DNA of 57,479 nucleotides from Heterotrichella gracilis (taxonomy: Eukaryota; Sar; Xanthophyceae; Tribonematales; Xanthonemataceae), in the NCBI GenBank assembly GCA_032358255.1, contig JAULBX010025707.1, forward strand, positions 1 to 57,479, read 5' to 3'. Under the pieces are notes generated by a model, which saw only the letters and a program-made list of their open reading frames with translations, did no database searches and had not been told where the DNA came from. A program made the translations under genes and the position numbers. Numbering within the stretch: the stretch's first letter is position 1; every line of letters starts with the position of its first letter. Shown here piece after piece: positions 51,047-57,479 of the stretch.

Positions 51047-54000
51047 ATGCAATCCCTAGCCACCAGGGCCAGTGTTGCGTGTGCTGCCTTGGCAGCTGCG
51101 CTAGCAAAGCCCACAATATCTGAAGCTGCATCCCCGCACCCACCGTCCCCAGATCCCTGTTCATTCCAGTCCACAGATCGCCTGAAACTGGTGCAGGTGG
51201 TGTTCCGGTGCGCGGCGTCCACTATGCATGCATTAGGCATTAGGCATGTGCCGCACATGCCGGGGTGGTATGGGTGCTGCGCGTGGGGCACTTGCACCGC
51301 TGCACATGGAGCGCAAACGTAGTATCATCAGCTTCTTTTGCAAGTCGCTATTGACACAAGCTGTAACCTGCGGATCACTTGGGCACACCTTGGGATCCAA
51401 CAGGCAGCTGGGGCTGCGCCTGTGCCACAACTGCTCAGTCCACCCACAGCACATACACCAGATAAACTTTGCCACAAAATTTACAGTAGTAATGCAAGTA
51501 TACACTCCGCCCAGCTGCACCAGGTGCACAGGACACACCTACTCAGCAGGCAACGCCCGCACCACAGGGCACAGGGGACTAACAGTGCAAGCCTAGCGGG
51601 GCGACTTCACACATATTGGCATATCCACCCTGTACAGTGGAATACACCGCATGTAAACGTGGTAAATGGCTGATCTAAATATGCTGGGTGTGCAGGCATG
51701 GTGCGCGCACGCCGCTGACTGAGCGCTACTGGAAGGCCCTGGGCCACCAGTGGTCAGAGTGCGGGCAGGCCTACCAGCCAGTGCCATACACCCTCAACAA
51801 CTCCAGTGGGGGGGCACTGCCAGTATGTGAAGGGGACTTGAAACAGGTGAGGTTGCTTTGGCACCCACACCCACCGTCCCTCGCAGTTTTCATGGCAACG
51901 GTGATAAAAGTTGCACCCATATCTATAAGTTCTGCGCCAGAGTGTAGGGTTCATTTGCATAATACACCTGCAAAAACCATGCCCACATGGCTCACCTTAG
52001 CTCCATCGCAGGCACGCACCCTGCTGCCAGGGGGGTGTAGTAAAGGCGAGCTCACGCTAGTAGGTCAGCGTCAAGCCCTGCAACTAGGTCAGTGGCTGCG
52101 AGAGAGGTATGTGCGGGACCTGGCATTCCTGCCAGAGAGCTACCAGGTGCGGGCGCATTGTATCACCACCATGGGGAGGGTCTCAGCATTTTGCCACGTT
52201 CTGGCTGTCGCTCCATGCCACCGCCAGTCGTGGTGCAGAGGCGACACAAAGCCTGGGCAGCCTAGTATGCTGTGCATATGCGTGCAGGTGTGCAAAAGGC
52301 AAAGAGGAATTGAAGCAACTGAATACCGTGCATAATGCCATGCTATGCTGGGCACCCCAATGGTTGTCAGTGGCACCGTGTAATATCCCTAGAGCAGAGT
52401 GGGAAATATGAGGCTTGTTGTGTACACATTGGGAACCAGCAACACCACTGCGACTCGAGCCTTGCAGCTTGCTGAAATCTAGCTCTTGCCTAGCATTTTG
52501 GTGCCACGCAGGCCGGCGTGCTGAGTGGGCGCAGCACCAACTACCGGCGCACCATCGGCACCCTGGTGGGGGTGGTGACAGGGCTGTACCCAGGGACCCG
52601 GGAAGAGGTGCCGCTGACCACCGCCGCTGATGTCGACGAGATCCTGTACGCAACGGTGGACAGCTGCGATCGCCTCAAGAAGATGATCAAGGATCTGTCC
52701 AAGCGGGAGAGAGGTGGGTGGTGGGGGGCCAGGTGCACAGCGAAGGGAGTTGGCACCCCCAGGGGCATCACATGCAGCAATAGACTCCCACTGCAGTTTC
52801 CCACTTGCTTGCCTTGCAAATGCAACCCCAGAAGCAAAGGTGCAGATCTCCTTGCTGCGGCCTCCATAAAAGGCTGCGTACTGTTTATTTATTATTTATA
52901 TTTTATATCGCTGCCGCCACCCTCCTAACCACGCCCATCTTGCAGCCCGCGCCTCCTCTGACCCGCACCAGCAGGCACTGGAGGAGCGCATCCGTGCGGT
53001 GCTGCGGCTGGCGCCCGATGAGTCTGTCAAGGTGGTTGATGTGCATGATGCCATGACTGCGCTGGCGGTGCACGGGAAGGAGCTGCCCAAGGGCATGACG
53101 GAGGACATGTTGCTGGGTGAGCCGGGTGGGGTGGGGTCAGGGGGGCTGGCAACAGTGGTGGGGGACAAGCTGCTGGGTGAGGGGGGGTAGTGTGCTTTGC
53201 GGCGAGGTGCCTGGGGCCTGCGGGTGCACACGCATGTGGGCAAGGGCACTGCTCCATCCAGCTGCCGTGCACGCCCGGGATTCCGCCACCAGCTGGATGC
53301 AATGCGCCTGGTGCTGCCCAGGCGCATTGCTTCCAGCGCCCACATGCACTTCATGTGCTGCACCCACGCCTGTCCCCTTGTCTGCAAGTATTGCTCGTTG
53401 ACACCACCTTTGGCCCCCCATGCAGCCATCAACCGCACCGCCGCCCAGCGCATGTCCGCGCTGGTTGCCCCCCACGAGGCGCACCACCCGCGTGCCCAGC
53501 CCTTTCTGCGCCTGGCCATGGGGCAGCTGCTGGAGGAGCTGGTGAAGGTGGGGGCATGGGGAATTGGGGGGAAGGGTGCAGTGTGTGGTGGGAATTTGGG
53601 CAGCCTTGCATCTCCCCCACTGTTGCCAGGTCAAGGTGCAGCTGATGCATCTGTGCTTGCGTCCCTCGTGCCAGGGTTAACCTGTGGGATGCTGTCACCT
53701 TTCCTACACGTGCAACGACCTATGAAACAGGACCTGCTATTCCAAATATATGGGCCTTATAATATGAAACGATATCGATGTCTGAGCTTTTATTCTTTAT
53801 TTTACTGATCATGACAACCAGAGCCAGACCAATGAAGATAAACATGTGCTGAAAACCTGACTTTGACTGTGCCCATTTTGGACGTTAACTAGTTAATATT
53901 TTTAATTCTCCCATCCCTTTACGAGGACAATGCTTCTGTAATTTCTTCACAAACTGCTTGTAGGTTGAAAGTGCGCTTTGCCACTCTTCCACGCCTGCTC

Positions 54001-54663
54001 ACACACAACACCACAACAACGCCCCAACTCCTTTGCAGAACATGGAGGCCGCCGCTTCCCCCTCCTCCCCCCCCGCCCCCCTCCTGCGCCTGTACAGCGG
54101 CCACGACACCACCCTCATGCCGCTGCTGGCTGCGCTGGGCCACGGGGTGCACCACTGGCCACCCACGGCAGCGCACCTGGTGGTGGAGCTGTGGGAGAGG
54201 AAGCCCAGGTGGGTGCGGTGGGGGGTGGGGGGGTGGGGTTTGCACACCCGCGTGTGAGGCCAGTGTGCAGCAGGACACGCATACCACTCCTGGTGTCGTG
54301 TGCACCCAAGCCGCACATCCACTACTTTGGGCCCCTGGGCAACTTGACAGGCACAGTGGGTTTGCTGACCCCACCTGACCTCCCCTCCCACCCCCACCCC
54401 GCAGCGCACCTGACGCGCCCCCCCTGCACCTTGTGCGTGTGCTATACAACGGGGAGGAGCTCACCCCCCTGCGCGGCGCCACCCCCCACACCCCCTACAC
54501 CCTCCCCGCCCTGCGCGCCCACCTGCTTGCCCCCTACCTGCTCACCAGCCAGCAGCACCGACATGAGTGCGCGCTGGCGTGGGGACACCAGGGGGCGGAA
54601 CCAGGGGGGGATGGTGGGGGGGACGAGGGGGAGGTGACCGGAGCGGCGGTGACTGGTGTGTGA
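51047..54663 (+). CDS. Histidine acid phosphatase (branch 2 of the histidine phosphatase superfamily)
   Basis: Exons: 51047-51207, 51696-51846, 52012-52146, 52512-52713, 52946-53116, 53426-53547, 54039-54208, 54405-54663. They total 1371 nt and 456 residues. The N-terminus (MQSLATRASVACAALAAALA) is a likely signal peptide. The phosphate pocket motif RHGARTP (54-60) has nucleophile His55; its codon for Arg54 is split by intron 1. A middle R-S-T-N-Y-R-R-T motif supplies the next pocket arginine, and the proton donor pair is His336-Asp337 in YSGHDTT. The layout resembles lysophosphatidic acid phosphatase type 6 (ACP6)-like proteins of plants and algae rather than phytases. Function is phosphomonoester hydrolysis, in a secretory or vacuolar compartment by inference. 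The last about 30 residues are Gly/Glu-rich and not conserved-looking. Confidence 0.9.
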
Positions 54664-56142
54664 CGGCTGAGGAGGGCCGCGCCCAGTGGCGGTGGCAGGC
54701 GCTGTGCTTGTGCAGTGCATGGGGTTTGCCGGGCGAAACAATAATGGGTATTTATTGATACCTACCTGAAGATGATTGGCAGTAGAGATTTCTTGGGGGG
54801 CTTGGGGGGTTGGAGGGCAGTCTATCTATTGACAGCCAGGCTGCCGCTGCAGTCCACTGGGCCACGTCTGTTTTAAAAACCAGCTCAAGTCCAATGCGAC
54901 AATGCCGCCTTTTTTACCCAAAAAGGCGCCTATTTTTTACCTGCATCTCGTGATTGTACCTTTCCCTCCCAAGCACTACTCTGTACCAGTTGAAGACCCT
55001 AGCTCCAGTTGTGTCGACTTGTTGCAACGACACTGCAGCGTGAGCCCAATCCCTCGTCCGCCAGGTTGGCACAGGCGCGGTGGAATACGCGCGGAACACG
55101 GTGGCCAGCAAAGTGCACCCTTGGTGTGCTAAACGCGTGCCACGTCAACATACCTCCTGCTTTTGACTAACCTTGATTTTTGGTGCATTTTCATCCCCTC
55201 GTACTTGTCGCTTGGTACAGTACTGGCGGGGATCGTCATGGCGCCAGGTTAAGGTTTCCCGCTTGGTGCCCAAATTCCCTTGTAGATATAAGTCTCCAAC
55301 TCCTCACTGCAACCATAATTTTCTTCTCCCATAACACAGCATTGTCCATCCGGTTTGCTCTGTTCAAGCGCCACCCACCAGCGCTTGCATCCGGACGCAA
55401 ATACCAGTTCAACCCACGCCACCCTGTGGTCCTGCCTACCTCACCTGCAAGCTGCTTGCAGAGCTCCTGCTTCGACCACCCAGCCGCCAACAGGTAACGT
55501 GAACAACAGGTGCTTTGACATGGGGTAGCGCTCAGCACACCGCACTCATTGCACCTGTGCATGTATGCCTTCCCACAACCTCGCTCATGTGGCATGCATG
55601 CTTGACCTGCTTGGTGTGGGGTAGCTTTATTCTTTCCTTTGTCCGCGCACCGGAGTGATTGCACACATCCCGCCCGGTTGTGGAAAAGCACTCGTCGCAC
55701 TTCGTTGCTGCTTGACGCTGTTTTAACGCAAGTAAACTCTCTTTGGAGCACATGGGTTTTTGGCGCCATAGTGTGCAATCTCAATCAGTACAAGTTTGAA
55801 CTGTGCGTTGCACACGCCTCGTTTTTACCTGGCGGTTGAGTTAGCTGCAGGGTCACCGTAGTGGGTGTGGTTAGGTGTTGGGGTGAAGGTATCTGGCACG
55901 CTGCTTGGCGCGCCTGTCCCGGCATGCATGCATACGCCTAAATCTATCCTTCGCTGTTTGCGCTTTGGTGTATTTGCCTTGTTTCCTTTGGCACGCCGTC
56001 TCTCACAGCCGCAAATGTGCAGTTGGGTCCGCGTGCATGCCCACCGAGTCGCCACTCGGTCCTTGCCTCAGTTCATCACCAGCTGCACGACTGACCCGCC
56101 TACTGCTCGTGCAGGCGTTCTGCTTCACACAAGCTCGTTGCG
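54664..56142. other. Intergenic region upstream of the Ser-Pro-rich protein
   Basis: No defended exon. It contains a TTTTTGGCGCCA word at about 55757-55769 and AAAAAGGCGCCTATTTTTT near 54920, plus ATGCATGC words near 55923. These resemble the GGCGCC elements seen in other upstream regions. Confidence 0.5.
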
Positions 56143-57479
56143 ATGACCACTTCTTCCCGACCCTTGGCCCTGGCCGCGGTGATTCTGCTGGTCGCCACCC
56201 TCCTGCCGTCAGCGCACGCCGCAGGTACGCACAATCAAACAACACGCACATCGCCCTTGAACAGCACGAGCACTGATGTGCCTGGATCGTTCTGCGGTGC
56301 GACGCCTGCAAGGGCGGCCTCTCCGCCAACTGTCTGCCATAACCTAGGCACATACCATGTTGCTACTCTCCTGCAACCTTGCGGTGGACCAACATGTGCT
56401 GCTGCCCACAAATCTGTGTACTGTGGTCAGCGCTGTGTCGCCCCGTTGCCTGACACCCAACCTGTCACTGCCCCTGGACCCTCCTCCCCCTTCCACCTAT
56501 CACCCTTCTCACACGCCTTTCTCTGGTCTACTAACTGATACACCCATCCCCTTGCCCACACAGTCTGCACTGCTGCCGCCAAAAGCAACTGCCCCGTGTA
56601 CAACGGCGTGGCCTACGGTGGCAGCAGCTCTACCCCAGTCACCGCCGCCGCTTGCTTCAAGTACACAGTGGACTGCACCGCCGGGGTGGTCACCATCACC
56701 GACGCCTACCAGTGCCTGAAGAAGGACAGCCTCAGCGTGTTCTGGCTGCAACAGGCCCCAACCACCCCAACCACGGGTGGGGTGTGCGCCAACAAGAAGT
56801 CCCCTGCAGGTGCCTATGGCACACTTGTCGCCAGCGGCCTCAACTACAAGTATACCTGTGACAAGGGCACGGACTACGCCACCGTGAACATTTTCAGCCA
56901 CGACGGGCAGTGGAAAAACTCGGCAGCAGGTGTTGCCAAGAACGCCGGCTGTGCAAATACCCCCAACGACTGCCTCTACAGGCAGTGCTCCACTGAGGTG
57001 CACATCCCCTGCCACTGCGGTACGTGTGACGGCCCCGTAGACACCTCCCACCAGCCATGCCCAGTACCCCCTTGCTTGCCATGTACCCCAGCTGTGCGCT
57101 TGCCTCTTGCCTTCCACAAGCAGACTGCAGAAGGACCTTGCCATGCACATGCGCGCTTGTCCCACCTCTGCCCTACATGCCACCACCCATACTGAACGTG
57201 GTGCTTCTCCATGCAGCTGCCTCTCCGTCACCATCTCCCTCCCCATCGCCATCTCCCTCCCCGTCACCATCTCCCTCCCCATCGCCATCTCCCTCCCCAT
57301 CACCATCTCCCTCCCCATCACCATCGCCCTCCCCGTCACCATCGCCCTCCCCGTCACCATCGCCATCGCCCTCCCCGTCACCATCGCCATCGCCATCCCC
57401 CTCCCCCACCCCCGAGCCCTCCCCATCCCCATCCCCCACCCCCGAGCCCTCCCCATCCCCATCCCCCACCCCCGAGCCC
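56143..57479 (+). CDS. Secreted Cys-rich protein with Ser-Pro-repeat tail (partial, runs off window)
   Basis: Exons: 56143-56224, 56564-57019, 57217 to the window edge; all junctions are phase 1. The signal peptide is residues 1-27 (MTTSSRPLALAAVILLVATL then LPSAHAA). Exon 2 encodes one Cys-rich domain of about 150 residues with at least twelve cysteines (for example C-T-A-A-A-K-S-N-C, C-L-K-K-D, C-A-N-K-K, C-N-T-like and C-H-C ends). It has no pherophorin signature that I can see. Exon 3 is an almost pure Ser-Pro repeat turning into P-S-P-T-P-E-P units, like the hydroxyproline-rich shafts of algal cell-wall glycoproteins. A wall or extracellular-matrix role is inferred. The 3' end is missing. 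Confidence 0.8.
57220..57479 (+). repeat. Minisatellite encoding (Ser-Pro)n
   Basis: The repeat is built from TCNCCN hexamers, grading into a 30-bp unit encoding P-S-P-T-P-E-P-S-P-S near the right edge. The array continues past the window. Confidence 0.9.

Noticed and set aside
56564..57019. Calling the wall-type protein a pherophorin
   Set aside because: The exon-2 domain lacks the pherophorin motifs I would expect. Only the Ser-Pro tail is shared, which is low-complexity.
56509..57469. Minus-strand open frames of Gly-Asp/Gly-Glu or Met-Arg-Gly repeats opposite the Ser-Pro gene
   Set aside because: They are antisense shadows of the TCNCCN minisatellite and of exon 2, which has a signal peptide and proper splice sites on the plus strand.

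Overview
The window is nuclear DNA of a eukaryotic alga, most likely a GC-rich green alga of the plant lineage (Chlorophyta, perhaps Trebouxiophyceae; this placement is inferred). The reasons: eleven intron-dense genes with GT-AG introns and C-rich acceptor tracts, a full-size plant-type PDR/ABCG transporter, a DnaJ-type zinc-finger protein with a plausible plastid transit peptide, a secreted Ser-Pro-rich wall-type protein, TTTAGGG-like motifs, and TGTAA-type poly(A) candidates after some genes. I built the exon models by hand from splice sites, reading phase and family homology. In every model the reading phase closes across all introns.

Left part (1-25 kb). A 10-exon gene on the minus strand (288-7094) encodes a very large low-complexity protein. 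Next, also on the minus strand, is a makorin-type RING/CCCH ubiquitin ligase (8049-12237). It carries a very large insertion between CCCH fingers 2 and 3, including nine tandem 17-residue repeats that look like PAM2 (poly(A)-binding-protein docking) motifs. Divergent from it, on the plus strand, is a 13-exon papain-family protease with an extra N-terminal domain (13090-17951). A plastid-type DnaJ zinc-finger protein (minus, 19285-20907) is divergent from NUBPL/IND1, a mitochondrial complex I Fe-S assembly factor (plus, 21829-23993).

Middle (26-42 kb). A Glu/Ala/Val-rich helical protein of unknown function (plus, 26066-29425) has only phase-0 introns. It converges on a complete 26-exon PDR/ABCG transporter (minus, 30964-41996).

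Right part (43-57.5 kb). The mitochondrial ATP synthase beta subunit (minus, 43313-46966) is followed by an unrecognised, possibly organelle-targeted protein (minus, 47927-50108). Divergent from that is a histidine acid phosphatase (plus, 51047-54663). A secreted Cys-rich protein with a Ser-Pro tail (plus, from 56143) runs off the right edge.

The genes do not form one pathway. Two (ATP synthase beta, NUBPL) serve mitochondrial respiration, and several others appear secreted or organelle-targeted. The most unusual object is the makorin with its multivalent PAM2-like array. The neighbouring polyQ/Pro-rich protein is the second.
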